Shown here piece after piece: positions 1 through 11,300 of a stretch of DNA of 64,000 bases. The stretch covers positions 30,896,212 to 30,960,211 of the forward strand of contig CM040746.1 of the NCBI GenBank assembly GCA_022829145.1, written 5' to 3'. This DNA is from Albula goreensis. Taxonomy: Eukaryota > Chordata > Actinopteri > Albuliformes > Albulidae. The position numbers and the translations under genes were made by a program. Within the stretch, counting starts at the first letter, position 1, and the number at the start of each line of letters is the position of its first letter. Under the pieces are notes generated by a model. It had not been told where the DNA came from. It ran no database searches and saw nothing but the letters and a program-made list of their open reading frames with translations.

Positions 1-55
1 CAGCATCCACCTCCTTGGAGGTTGAAGCCCTTGGCAACATAGAATTCAGGATGGA
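1..55 (-). CDS. phka1/phka2: phka coding exon 8 (cut by window edge)
   Basis: It encodes [18 protein letters not shown] after an acceptor reading CCCACAACAG. The exon continues beyond the left edge. Confidence 0.9.
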
Positions 56-3000
56 CTGTTGTGGGAAACAGAGAGAGGCAGCTGGTATACAACTAGCAAC
101 AAGCGGTTCGGCCTGAGGCTATAATAGAAACAGGCTATAAATATGCACTTCAGGCTTATCAGAGTATTTAGCATATAGAACGCTTGGCTGTTCTGAAGCT
201 TCAGTTTATGAAATTATATATGGGACAGTTCAAGTTCGTAAAAGTGAGACCTAAATTAATTATTCAGATATGTAATGGGAGCTTCGCTTTCATTCGGTGA
301 AGATTTATTAAGCAGCTGCTTTTCACCTGACAGTGCTGGATATCATCGGCTAAAGCATGGACCACTGAACCTGGGCCTCCTTTGGCACCAAACAGATTCA
401 GTTCATCCAAGGCTTCCAAGGCTGCCTATTATCACACAAAACAAAAGGGTTACATTACAAAACCAACTAGGGATACTTTCTTTGCTTAGTATAATACTAA
501 TATTTACAGTAGCTCTGCTTGCACTTACTAATTTTAAACAGTGTGCTACATTTAGCAGATTATCTCTTATAGAGTGATTTACACATCTTTTACATTTCTA
601 CATAGTATCAATTTACACAGCTGGATTTTACATGAGGCTAGTTAGGCTAAATACCTTGCTCAAGGGTAAAACTGTAGTGCCCTATGTGGGAACTGAGCCC
701 ACAAACTTGGAATTGCAAGCACAGGTCCCTTACCAATACACAGCACTGTTCTCCCTATATGCAACTCATCAAAAAGATATAAAATCAGATATTAATTAAT
801 TATACCCACATTTCTGAACATTTGGCAGTGTGATTCATTCAAATATATTGGGACATCTGTAGTAACTGATACCACCACCATTTATAGCTGTATATCTGTT
901 TATATATGGAAATACATATATAGCACCAGAAATGCTGATAGTGTATGTGTGTGTGTATAGATCAGAATTACACTGGTGGTTACACAGGTGAGTCATATCA
1001 AGTCAAATGCCAACGAGCAGTACGTGTCAGCTACAAAACAGTCCAACAATAAGCACTTTGGGGATTTCCGAAGCCACAATGGGCAGCCAGAGCTCCAAAG
1101 AGGACTCACAGTCAGTGCCTGAGTTGCAGGTGCATCAGTTGCGAAAACTGAAAAAGTCTTTTGGTCCAACTGATTGCTCTGCATGGTTGTTTAACAGCCA
1201 AGGAATATGAAACCATTACATATGTCTTACATCTCGTTGTCTTAGTTTGCTCTGTTTTTCTGAAGGTCCTGGAAACTGAGGTCTCTTCTTAAAAGACCCT
1301 TAGGCAAGGACCACAACCCTATCCAACAAACACTACAAGCTTGTGAAGGTTTGTTTGAGGTCAGCATAGCAGGGGCTGTGACAGGACAGGTCTTCATGAG
1401 AGGAGCACGTGGAGTCTCCCATCAATCATAGTGGCATTCCCAGCTGCTCCTGGACGAGCCACAGCAAGCATAATGACCAGAGTCACCAACGTGGCCCTGC
1501 CTCACTGCCGTGTGGTGGAGGGGAAAGACAGCTCTGGAAAAATGTCAGGTGCTATGAGACTTTATTAGGCTCTCTAGTTACCATGCCATCTGATAGAGGT
1601 CAGCAGGAAGTATGGTGTGCTGTCATACGACCAATCATTTCCTTCTCACTTCCGAAAATGAAATACTGGTGCCGAAAGGATTGGCCTTCTCAGAATTTTC
1701 CTTTGAAATGTCATGCTCTCTCTAACATCTCTGTAAAAGGCTATTTTTTGGCTAAACAGATTTTGATCTTATTTTTCCATACTGGTATTCAGTTCACAAT
1801 TAAATGTATTATTTAAATTTTAAAAAAAAAAAAACTGTTGAACTATTCAAATCAAAATATAATGATGTAAGTGTTTGTTACATACTACTACGACTAATTA
1901 TAATAATAATAATAACAATAATAACAATTTGATTACATTTATCAATCAAAGGATAATAATATAATTGCACAAATGCTTACCTTGGCCATACCAATAGAGC
2001 TGGCATTGATCTCTGGAATACCCTGGTTTGTCTTGTCTCCTCGTTCCCACATGCCGTAATCCTGAAGGACCAGCATACATGGGACCAAACTTGATCAACA
2101 GGAAAAATTGCATGCATGTGCATTTTACACCACAAGCTCATTTTACCACATGTGTGAGTAACTGGAAGTATCAAAACAAAAGTGATATGCAAACTGAATA
2201 CCAATGGAAACTTACAGCAATTTTGTATGCAGTCTCAATGTAGAACATCAGATTCTGAACTACATCCACTTCATCCTGGGTGTATACAATATGCAGCCCT
2301 AATAGGGATGCAAGAAAAAGGACCAAGTTGCATCACATCTGATTTACTTCCTCTTTTTGTTTAACTAAAATGGTCCACAAAGACAGAAGACACCAAAGTC
2401 AATTTTATTTACATGACAACTGGGCAAGTAAATAAGTCTGTTTCAACTCTTAATGGCATTGCTGTGCCACAAGGACTCATGTACCTGAGGCAGTCATCTG
2501 TGCTAGGAAGAGCAGGTAAAGTGAGGTAGCATCCACCTGCAGGTGCCCCCAGTCCTGGTCACCCACCACAGTGGCACAGGTATGTGTATTGTACTTGGCA
2601 TGGAGGCAATCCATAGCACCCTTGCTATACTTGAACTTCTCCACTTTATCCAACTAGGAGAAAGACCACGAAAGCAAGTGATTAAGAAAGCCTTGCCTTC
2701 ATTCGATTTATGGTGAAGCAGAGTGAAAGACAGACACAAAAAAGACAGTATAGGCACACCTGTCCATCTAATTTTGCAACAATATAAGATTTTCCTGCTC
2801 ATAAACCAAATAATTTTGTCAACAGAAATGTTTTCATGGACATAATTGACTACTTGGCTTAAAATTTCCTTTAGCAAATCACAAAGATAATTTACTAATT
2901 TCAGAAGGTTTTGTATTCGAGCCCAAATGACAGTTCACTTGAAAGTAATGCTCTACACAGTGTCATTCCTTTACAAAATGAACTCAAACAATCTGAGGCC

Positions 3001-5207
3001 AAGTGTGGTTTCTCTAACTACAGTGGGCTGAACAGAGAGTTCACTTGTTCTGGCTGTTCATCAATCAGCGGAGCCTGGCGATGGGCCGGGCAGTGTATTC
3101 TTGCTGAAAGCAGTGTGCCATTGTCCTGTCCACCAGAGACATTTCTAGGTCGCCTCAATTGTTTGCCCCAATAAATGCTTCTCTTCTTTGCACAAGTTTG
3201 CCCACGTCCATTTCCAGCAGTAATCACAACATACCTGTCTCATTATAGCCTGCAGGATTCCTCGCATAAGCTTAACCACACTCTGTAGAGGAGAGAGAGA
3301 GAGGTAGAGAGAAAGTGAAAAAGAGAGAGAGAGATAGAGAGAAAGTGAGAAAGAGAGAGAGAGAGAGAGAGATTGAGAGGAAGAGGGGAGAGTCAGATTC
3401 AACCCTGACCTTTCCATCCATATCAACACCTGTAACATGAGACTGCTGAGGCCTCAGCTGTCTGACAGAGCCTTACTTTACAGTCAGCACTCAAACATAC
3501 ACCCTGCAGTTGGATGACATTCTCAACACAAAAAAGACACAGATACACACCTATGTAAGTCATTTCATTCACCACCGCACACTACAGCTGTAATGACCGA
3601 TCTTTTTCCTTTCATTGTCAGTCCTGATGAAAGCCAAGACCCCCAGGTAACATTTCAACAACACTGCTGAGACCGGCACACAATGCAGTGGGTAGCCTGC
3701 TGACTACCTGACCCTCATGCCCCCCTGTACCTGTTCCAGCTCATAGGCTTTGGCCTTGTCTTCATCTCGGTCTGCGTTCTTGCGGTAGGCCAGACTCAGG
3801 GCCCACACAGCCAGGATGCTGTAGACGTTGTCTCGTACCCAAGCATCCGGTTGATCCCCGCTTGCCGGCAGGAGTCCGGTCACCGGATCCTAGGTATTAC
3901 AGACAAAAACAGCTGAGAGACGCAGTAAGGAAGTGCAAAGTCTGGTCTAAACTGTTTGAAAGGATTTTCAAACTACGGTTTCTGGGCGGAAATGTTTTCA
4001 CTAATCAAGTCGCTTTTGCACTTCACTCACTCTTCTCTATTATCTCTGTCCTAATATTACTTGAACTGATAATTTACTATCCAACTTGAGTGTGGAAAAA
4101 ATGGGAGAGATGCCTGCATTGGTCTTCTGTGCTTTTGCAGTGTCTTCTGATAGGATCTGATATTGCAGAGCTTTTAAGTATTTACAGTTATTCATTCTTC
4201 TGATTTCTGACATTCTAGCCTGCTCTATAGCCTGCTCCTGTAACTTCCAGACAAATTTATGACAATGACAGAATGTATCTTAACATGTTTTTAATCAGAA
4301 AGACCCGGAGTTGTTTACAGCATAATTAAAGATCACAGATCTCCAGTTACAGCTGAATGTGTCACAAACAGGTAAACTTCTGCAAAGAACTGCTCAACTT
4401 TTAAATCCTGATGATTAGGGATTACCTAATAACAAAATAACAATTGTTCAAAGTAATATTATTGCTTAGTATCATTGCTTATAAGATCATGTAAATGTAA
4501 ATACATAGAAATACACATTACACTTTAACAGCACATGAACCGCGTTAGAAAATATGTATGTGTGACTTTCACCCAGGAGAACAGCTAATGGATAACCAAC
4601 ATGAGTGAAATACTTTGGTTAACTGGCATTAGCACCTCAGGGGAGATGAACAGCTAAAAGTAAAACAAACCGGGCCCCCGAGCAACACAACACCTCCCAC
4701 AGCAAAGATGAAACCTGGCACCATTTGTTGTCAATTAAAAATCTCCCTATTTAGGAGTTCAAAGGCACTCTTCAAGTGAACATCTGAAATTCAGTGGTTT
4801 CAGGTGCTTATTTTTTTATATTTTCGCCACTTAGTTCTATTCAGTAAGTTGCACCACCCAAATACGTCGCGTGTATTTTATGAGGATGCACAAAGCTGAA
4901 GGACGTGCAATGTGCTGTACAATATTTATTAGTGCAAACTACTTGGTGTTAACGAACGTCGGAAAACTGTACACACAAACTCAATGGAATACATTTTCTG
5001 GTGCAACAGTGTCGATGCGCCGGGGAACAATCAAAACTGTCCTGCAAAGTTCCGATGTCTTTGTTGTGAACACCCATTTAAAATTAATTCACAAAATTTC
5101 AAGCCCAATATTCAGTGGACATCACTTACTTGGTGACTCAGGATAGTTTGATGCACCATCCGGGCATAGTTGTCAAGTTTGACCCCGGAGTTACTGCGAC
5201 TCCTCAT
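1..5207 (-). CDS. phka1/phka2: Phosphorylase kinase regulatory subunit alpha, N-terminal part (8 coding exons, runs off left edge)
   Basis: This gene encodes the alpha regulatory subunit of phosphorylase kinase, the cytosolic (alpha-beta-gamma-delta)4 enzyme that activates glycogen phosphorylase. I assembled eight exons by reading the minus strand: 5130-5207, 3731-3889, 3235-3282, 2485-2653, 2216-2298, 1981-2061, 327-425 and 1-55. All introns are GT-AG and all phases agree. Together they give 772 nt, about 257 residues of the roughly 1,230 usual for the family. The start [12 protein letters not shown] is the family N terminus. The segments [42 protein letters not shown] and [12 protein letters not shown] belong to the glucoamylase-like domain. 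Whether this is the PHKA1 or the PHKA2 orthologue is unresolved: compared from memory with the human proteins, exons 2, 7 and 8 favour PHKA1 and exons 3 and 6 favour PHKA2. The family assignment is firm. Confidence 0.95.
327..425 (-). CDS. phka1/phka2: phka coding exon 7
   Basis: It encodes 33 residues from [17 protein letters not shown] to DDIQHCQ, phase 0 at both ends, with donor GTGAAA. Confidence 0.93.
426..1980. other. phka intron 6, no further gene
   Basis: This intron holds the dispersed repeat at 595-760, a short TG-rich run near 940-955 and an A/T-rich stretch with ATA repeats near 1890-1930. The open frames here show no family resemblance on either strand. Confidence 0.6.
595..760. 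repeat. Dispersed fish repeat, tRNA-like segment (copy 1)
   Basis: It contains a segment reading roughly TACCTTGCTCAAGGGTA, then a short GC-richer part, then GGGAACTGAGCCCACAA and a tail near CCTTACCAATACACAGCACTG. This order of motifs is familiar from abundant short repeats in fish genomes. A diverged second copy lies at 63745-63910. The GGGCTCAGTTCCC block on the minus strand resembles a pol III B box, so a SINE origin is possible. I cannot name the family. Confidence 0.5.
1981..2061 (-). CDS. phka1/phka2: phka coding exon 6
   Basis: It encodes 27 residues, [14 protein letters not shown] through ASSIGMAK, phase 0 at both ends, with acceptor CAG and donor GTAAGC. This is one of the most conserved blocks of the alpha and beta subunits. 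Confidence 0.94.
2216..2298 (-). CDS. phka1/phka2: phka coding exon 5
   Basis: It encodes the end of a split Gly codon and then 27 residues, [16 protein letters not shown] to YIETAYKIA. The acceptor is TTAG and the donor GTAAGT. Confidence 0.92.
2485..2653 (-). CDS. phka1/phka2: phka coding exon 4
   Basis: It encodes 56 residues plus one base, starting [10 protein letters not shown] and including [14 protein letters not shown] and the [19 protein letters not shown] block. It ends in phase 1. The usual GDDQWGHL reads GDQDWGHL here. Confidence 0.93.
3235..3282 (-). CDS. phka1/phka2: phka coding exon 3
   Basis: This 48-nt exon encodes [16 protein letters not shown], phase 0 at both ends. Its polypyrimidine tract is the antisense side of a long GA microsatellite that begins within a few bases of the acceptor. 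Confidence 0.93.
3283..3393. repeat. GA/TC microsatellite beside phka exon 3
   Basis: The plus strand is almost pure GA with a few interruptions. It is TC-rich on the transcribed strand of phka and runs directly into the exon 3 acceptor, so it doubles as the polypyrimidine tract. Confidence 0.9.
3731..3889 (-). CDS. phka1/phka2: phka coding exon 2
   Basis: It encodes 53 residues from [10 protein letters not shown] to KAYELEQ, with acceptor TAG and donor GTACAG, phase 0 at both ends. It carries the highly conserved [13 protein letters not shown] block of the glucoamylase-like domain. Confidence 0.95.
3890..5129. other. phka intron 1, no further gene
   Basis: This is AT-rich intron sequence between coding exons 1 and 2. 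I see no exon, RNA gene or clear repeat in it. Confidence 0.55.
5130..5207 (-). CDS. phka1/phka2: phka coding exon 1 (start codon)
   Basis: It encodes 26 residues starting [17 protein letters not shown] and ending TILSHQ, in phase 0, with donor GTAAGT. The ATG at 5207-5205 is chosen because the following residues match the conserved N terminus of vertebrate alpha subunits. Confidence 0.93.
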
Positions 5208-6446
5208 GATGTTCTTCCTCTCTTAGCCCGAGTTCAGATCTCGGAATCCGTTGACATTGTTTTTCACAAGCAACGGTGTGCTAAAATGTTGCAAGACATG
5301 AAAACACACAACTGCACATAAACGGGAAGTAAATGTCAACATTACTGTACTATTAAAGCACTGCGTATGAGTCAGTTCAAGCGATTTCTCAAAATGCCAG
5401 TTTGCATACATTTTTAATTGTATTTGGAAATAAAAGTAAATTTCATAGAAAACCTTGAAACATCAAATTGTTAGCCTGCAATGTATACGGCCAAACCAAA
5501 CTCGCTAGTATTATTTGAGCACTCAACAAACTCCACTGTTTCCAACCATACCTGCATATTGTTGTAACTTTAAACGGACAATCAATTCGCCTACATTTGT
5601 ATAAGTTATCGTACAATTACCTTTTTCAATGTTAACTACACTCTTCGTCAGTCTATTCGTTTCCTTCCCCCTCGGCACTTCTCTCGGGCTGCGGGCTGCA
5701 ACCTCCAACAAGAATTGACAACTCAAAGATCCTGGAAAAGTAAAACATATTAAACTATGTATGTACTTACAATAAAACTAAAATTATTTCTAAAACATAG
5801 AAAATAACCCATCCTATATGTTATACAATGTTAATACAGTACATGATGTTAGAAGGAAGTGCATTTAAAACAAAAATTAACAGCTTCATTTCGTTTTTAC
5901 TGACTTTTAGGACACAAGGAGCTCCATTCTGCTGTGAGGTCATATAAACACGTGTAATGGGTTCGTATCGTAAACCATCTCTGATGACAGAAATTCCAAG
6001 TTGTTCTAGGAAAAGCTTAATAGTAATGTTATTTAGATGAAAATAGTAACTCTTATCTTTGGTACATGCTCTATAATAAGATAGCTTAACAGAATAAGAA
6101 CTTGAAAAGTGGTGAATAATTGTTCTATGTTTTAAGTCATTGAACTTAAATTCGATGGTATTTCATACCAGTATAAACGTGGTTAGCCCTCATACTGCAA
6201 GGTAGCTGTTTTGAATCAGAATTAATGGAATAGCATGTCATACTAACATATAAAATGATTATTTCTATGAAAAATTTTGATTACGTAAATATTGTGAAAC
6301 GTGGCCTCAACAAATTGCTTGATGGTGTAGCATGACCTCATTTTTGGTGACAGCTCTATGGTTTCCCTATTAACAGTTGGACATGCTTCAAATGTCTCCA
6401 TACTAAAGTTTCTAAACATACATCTGCTGATGCAACGCACGTTCCC

Positions 6447-6462
6447 CCACTAGATGGCGGCA
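6447..6462 (+). promoter_or_regulatory. CTCF-like motif (phka-leap2 side)
   Basis: CCACTAGATGGCGGCA fits the core CTCF consensus CCASYAGRKGGCRSYR at every position. It lies between phka and leap2. Binding is an inference from the motif alone. Confidence 0.5.
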
Positions 6463-6836
6463 TTACTGTAAAAAGCAGAACCGATTAGGTTTCTCTGCCA
6501 GCATATACCTCCAGTGAAAAATAAAAATTAATCCATATGCGATAATCAAGCTGTATAATACCAGGGTCATGAGTCGTTTTGTCTATTTGGGCTTTGCTGT
6601 GTGGTTTCTGCGTAGATTCACAGGTCTTAAAGTCACAGATCCGTGGTGGAGAGGGGAACTGTAAAATACCTGCATCCACACGTGGGCTAAACCTAACAAA
6701 CTTTGGCTGCAGCTTGTTATACAGAAGTTACAGTGGGGAGCATGCGTGAGCGAGTTGCAGAGAAGGAGAGTCAGTCCCCGAAGGACAAGTACTGGGACCT
6801 CTGCCTGTCCTTACTTGCATTTAGTAACTCATCTTA

Positions 6837-6913
6837 ATAAGAAAATAGCTGAGTATAAAACCCGTACTTTCAACTGATCGCTAAATGCACTAACCAACTG
6901 AACCACAGAGACA
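6837..6913 (-). pseudogene. Degenerate tRNA-like relic
   Basis: On the minus strand GTCTCTGTGG is followed by TTCAGTTGGTTAGTGC, which resembles an A box. About 40 nt later comes GGGTTTTATACTC, a decayed B box. The 3' end does not pair with the 5' end, so no acceptor stem forms. It could be a decayed tRNA gene or the head of a tRNA-derived SINE. The isotype cannot be assigned. Confidence 0.4.
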
Positions 6914-7081
6914 GAGCATGTTTGATTTTAAGATATTTCTCGATAGTGCTGGCAACAGTACTTGGAAGATGGTTATATTAGTTTTATTCGATGATGACTT
7001 CCATAGAATGAGAAAACATCTTTCGTCTCATGGAAATGATTGCAGATTGGGCCAGTTTGGTAACCACGGGAGCAAACGACG

Positions 7082-7163
7082 TAACTCTCGTGGGACTTGA
7101 ATCCACAACCTTTGACATCACTTTATCGTTGTCTAGAAGTCCTATCCATTGCGCCTTAGAGCC
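7082..7163 (-). pseudogene. tRNA-Arg(TCT) pseudogene with intron and D-arm deletion
   Basis: The minus strand begins GGCTCTAAGGCGCAATGGATA, the start of vertebrate tRNA-Arg-TCT genes. It continues GGACTTCTAG with anticodon TCT, then a stretch of about 14 nt that looks like the usual intron after position 37. TCAAAGGTTGTGG, a T-loop of ATTCAAGT type and an acceptor strand AGAGTT follow. Compared with the family, about seven bases (GCGCATT) between GGATA and GGACTTCTAG are absent, which removes the 3' side of the D stem. The acceptor stem closes only with two G-T pairs, and no T-run terminator follows. It is almost certainly non-functional. The kept intron suggests a DNA-level duplicate rather than a copy of mature tRNA. 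Confidence 0.75.
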
Positions 7164-8090
7164 GTTGGGATAAGTATTAAAATTTCAGTGTACCTGTTTC
7201 ATTGATAGGATAGGAAAAATGGGTAAGGAGGAAAACATGGCATACAACATTTTACCTTCCCTTCTGTTACTGTAGCACCCCATTGTTTGCACGTTGTCTA
7301 ACATGGGCAAAGCAAAGTTTGACATTTAATTTAACTTAGCTTATAGTAAAAGTATTAGAGCAAGGCAACCCTTCACTGCAACCTGCTGTTCTGAAGTGGT
7401 GATTTTAATCTGTCAACCCAGAAACAGACAGAATTGAGAAAAGGAAGTGTCATTTCCATCAGCCATGTAAATTGGAGTAATTAGTTCTCAGAAACTGCCT
7501 GTTCTGGGTCATTGGAGGTTCTCAGGTTCGACTTAAGGGGATTTATGAATAATTTGACCACAGCCTCTCATGTGAACATATTTCTAAGCTATGAACAAGT
7601 CAAATTCTGTTATTCGTTGTTTTCGTTTTTCATGAGCTCAGAGCAGAGTGAATTCTCTTGGCCATTCTTAATCTCTCATGTGATCATCTTTTGCTCAGTC
7701 AGGGTTGTGTGTGGGTGAATTGTGACCTGGATGTTTAGGATTAAAAGTAAAACTGCTAAAAGTGGAGAATCTCAATGAATACTCAATCTTCCGTAGATGT
7801 CTTTCTCTGAACAATATACAGTAACTTTCAGCTGGTAAACTTGTGACTAGAAAAAATTCAATTCACAGCAGAAATACATTTGCAAAATAGCAACAGCAAG
7901 TCATCTTTATCAGTTTTCAACCGTTGAAAAAGGAAGATTGTTTTGTTACAAATTACTGGTTCATGTAAATGTAAATACCGTCAAGGTTATTTCAAAATTA
8001 CAAAAACAAGATTATTTAAAAATTCCAAAACAAATGTCTTCAGATATGCAAGAACAACAGCTTGCTATTTGCATTTGCCATTCTGGAAAG

Positions 8091-8119
8091 AAAAGGGACA
8101 GTATTTTACTGTCCCTTTT
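8091..8119. repeat. Perfect 13-bp inverted repeat
   Basis: AAAAGGGACAGTA and TACTGTCCCTTTT are exact complements separated by three T. A related palindrome lies at 8363-8380. Confidence 0.85.
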
Positions 8120-8362
8120 TTTGAGTGAAGTTGAGATTGTACATGAAACTACTTTCTTTGTTCTTTTTTTGCATTTTCTCTCATAGAGCAGACGTAGCAA
8201 ACGCATCTGTCATGATTATAGACAAAACCTTATATGCCCCTGAGCAGTTTTGTTTCCAAAGTGCACTTTGTAACACTCTCACACAACCACGTTGCTTCAA
8301 ATAGAAGAGGTTTGATTTTTAAGGACAGAGTTCACCAAGTGCACTGAAATTGAAAAAAAAAT

Positions 8363-8380
8363 GTCCCTTAGCAAAGGGAC
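8363..8380. repeat. Small palindrome GTCCCTT/AAGGGAC
   Basis: Seven-base arms flank a four-base loop. The GGGAC core is shared with the inverted repeat about 260 bp to the left, which may point to the ends of a small non-autonomous DNA element, though no target-site duplication was identified. Confidence 0.6.
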
Positions 8381-11300
8381 CCATTTTGTTCAAGCACATT
8401 CCCTGGTGTTAGCTTCAAAAGGGGAAAAAGAAGTGGTTCAGTATCTGGTGATGAAAGCCAAGACAAGGTTAGAGGAGCATGGTGGAAATGATAAAATCAC
8501 TTTTGGCATTTAATTCTTTCAGCAATATAAACATTCTATAGTGCCTTCTCATGATCATTCTGCAGCGTATTGCTCTTTAAGGGCAAAGATGTAAGACATT
8601 TATCACAAACGTTTGTTTAGCCACAGTAATATCATTTGCATTTTTGGTAGCAAGACTTGTCGACTTCCAACAAGAGCTCAGACATTGCTGACACACCTGA
8701 TCTGCAATTTGATATTTTGTCCCTCTGGGTGCAAATTCAAAAAGCTTGCATGCAGTTTAGCAGGACAGAACTGCACTCCCAGCTAAAATGGAGAATCAGT
8801 CAGTCTAAGATTAAGGAGTGATCCAGCTGAAGAGAGGTGCTGAATGTTAAAGTGTGAGGGTGTAGGGTTGTTTGGTGAAAGGTCCTAGTGCAGGTGGGCG
8901 CCTGGCCGGCTCCATGAACTATCCTCCCTTTCTTGTCCATGCGGCCAGGGAGCTTGCTGACAGCCAGGAGCTGACCCATATATTCACAGCCTGGACAGCA
9001 TGGCTGTGCACCAAACAGCCCCAGTCCCTCAGCTCCTCAGGCCGTACAGAGAGAGAACATTCACTTTCCCTCTGTGATTCTTCTCCTGGATCTCTCATCC
9101 ATGGGCCTGTGTCCAGCCTTGGACAGAACATCTGCTCCAACAAGAAAACACACTTTAAACAGGCTAGTTGTCACAATATTTAACTCTTCAAACATCAAAC
9201 CCATTTTTGACACAGTATGTCTGATCTTACTCACTCAAGGGAGGTACACATTTTCTGCAGACACACCAGTAAGCTCCACAATATGTTGCATAAGTAGTTT
9301 CCCAGACATCATTTACACTTACAGAGTAAAATCTTCACATACACTAATCTTCATTAGCGATCGGACACAGGTTGCTTAAAAACAGAGAGAATTCTCCATG
9401 TTAATTGGAGGCAATACCTGGAATTCTCTCCAGAACTGAATTCCAGTTTCTGATCAGGCAGGCCAAGCTTTGGATTTCAGGGGAACCCATTTTAACACAA
9501 AGCATGCCTTTAGGGGGCTTAAACCATCTCTGCTCTTTTGCTTGGATAAACTATTGAGAACAGCCTTCACTTTACACTTGTTTCACAACTTTCTTTTAGT
9601 CGGTGTGCTAATTATTTAATTTATAGTCTGTGGTCTTTGTGTTTTATGATAAAATATACAATTTTTGTCTTTCAAAAGCATCACATTGCAATTCTTGGTA
9701 GGATTTGATGTTAAAATGGCTTTACACGAGATTAAAACTCTAGCAAAGACAAAGGTTCCTGCTTGTACTATGGACATACATCGTCTTTCAGTTGGATGTG
9801 CTTTTCAGAAAGCAAGGGTTTATGGTCTATGTACAAGCACAGCTATCTTTGTGTCCTACTGATTGACAAGTTTGTTTAGCCAATGATGGGAAGCAGAGGG
9901 ACTAAAAGATAAAATATGAAAATACAAACAACAGCATATGTCAGTGCCCTAGATCCACATGTCTATTTAAACACACTGTGCTACATGACTCACGGGGCTG
10001 ACTGGTGCTGGACAAAGGGTTGCCTGAGTCACCTTTGTGTTAAACATGCAATGTTGAAAAGGTCAATTATTCACACTACTGTCTGAATTCTGGATCTGCA
10101 GCTCTTAGGGTCCCTCAAACCAAGACGTCTGTTGTGTTGTATATTTATTACAACAAAATGTGTTTCAAAGTATCATACTGACTTTTTTAATTTAAAAAGG
10201 CATGCATTCTTTCATGCAATAATTTCAGAGAAAGCTCAAAGCATTCATTCAGAACTTGTTTTGAGAGATTAAGGCAACATGAAGCAAACTACAGACAGTC
10301 AAAAATGCAGATTGGTTCAAGAAAATAAATATTTTATTTTTGAAAATGTCAAACATATGTTTACATAATTTTGTGCAACATTTAAACAAGGTATGTGGAA
10401 TGTGCATGGGAAAAGTCACAGTACAATGAGTTTTAATTTCCCCAAATTCCATTTTTACAGTACAGTCTTGTTGAAATGTCTACCTTGGAATGTCGAAGAT
10501 GATAACAGAGTGCATTTGTGCAAATGCATCTGTAAGGCTTGGCGGCTTAGTGTATTTTCACATCATGGTAAATCAAGCAATAAAGTATTACACTTTCAAG
10601 AACATCTCCCATCCATAATGTCTGGACTTGCCAACAGCCTGAAATCAACATACAAGGCATTTCTCTTCTCAAATATGAGCTGTTGCACACAATAACCTGG
10701 AGGGTTAAACATATCTACAAAGGCAGTAACAATGTAAATGGGTAAATCTGTCAAAAAATAGTTTTCTAGACTGAAAAGGGAAACTAAACATTTCAGCACT
10801 TAATAGAACTGCAGAAATGTGGAGGATTCATGTGAAGTTATACTTCATGCACCTGAGTATTTGATATACCATTAATTAAAACATACAGTTCAGGATAGAT
10901 AAACATGAATTTAGTTAAACAGTTTAAATATATATCTATAAAAATGTGTGCACAGATATAAAAGATTAGAAGATATGTTTAAACATCACCAGAGACCTTT
11001 GCCCTTTCATTCCCTCTCCATGTCCATCTGTGGTTCAATGACATTGACTTTGATCTGTACTTTGCTTCCAGGCAGGTACCCTTGATCCACAATTTCAGAT
11101 TATTTTGAATACCAGGAATATCAGCAAGGGTAATACTTTGATATTTGACATAGCACCTTATCTCATAACTATAATAATGCTAAATGAAAGCATTTTGAAA
11201 CAAAATGCTCAAACTAGAACCAAGGAATGTAATAAGTTATACTAGAAACATTCTTTTTCTGACAGCTCAGTCTCTCCCTGATTCCAACGACAATTATAAC

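Noticed and set aside
1060-1210. Open frame starting [17 protein letters not shown] within the phka intron
   Set aside because: It looked protein-like at first, but it lies between proven phka exons, is short and has no recognisable relatives.
10990-11150. Possible minus-strand terminal exon reading GYLPGSKVQIKVNVIEPQ to a stop
   Set aside because: A second frame is open over the same bases, no pyrimidine-rich acceptor precedes it, and I recognise no protein. It may be leap2 3' UTR.
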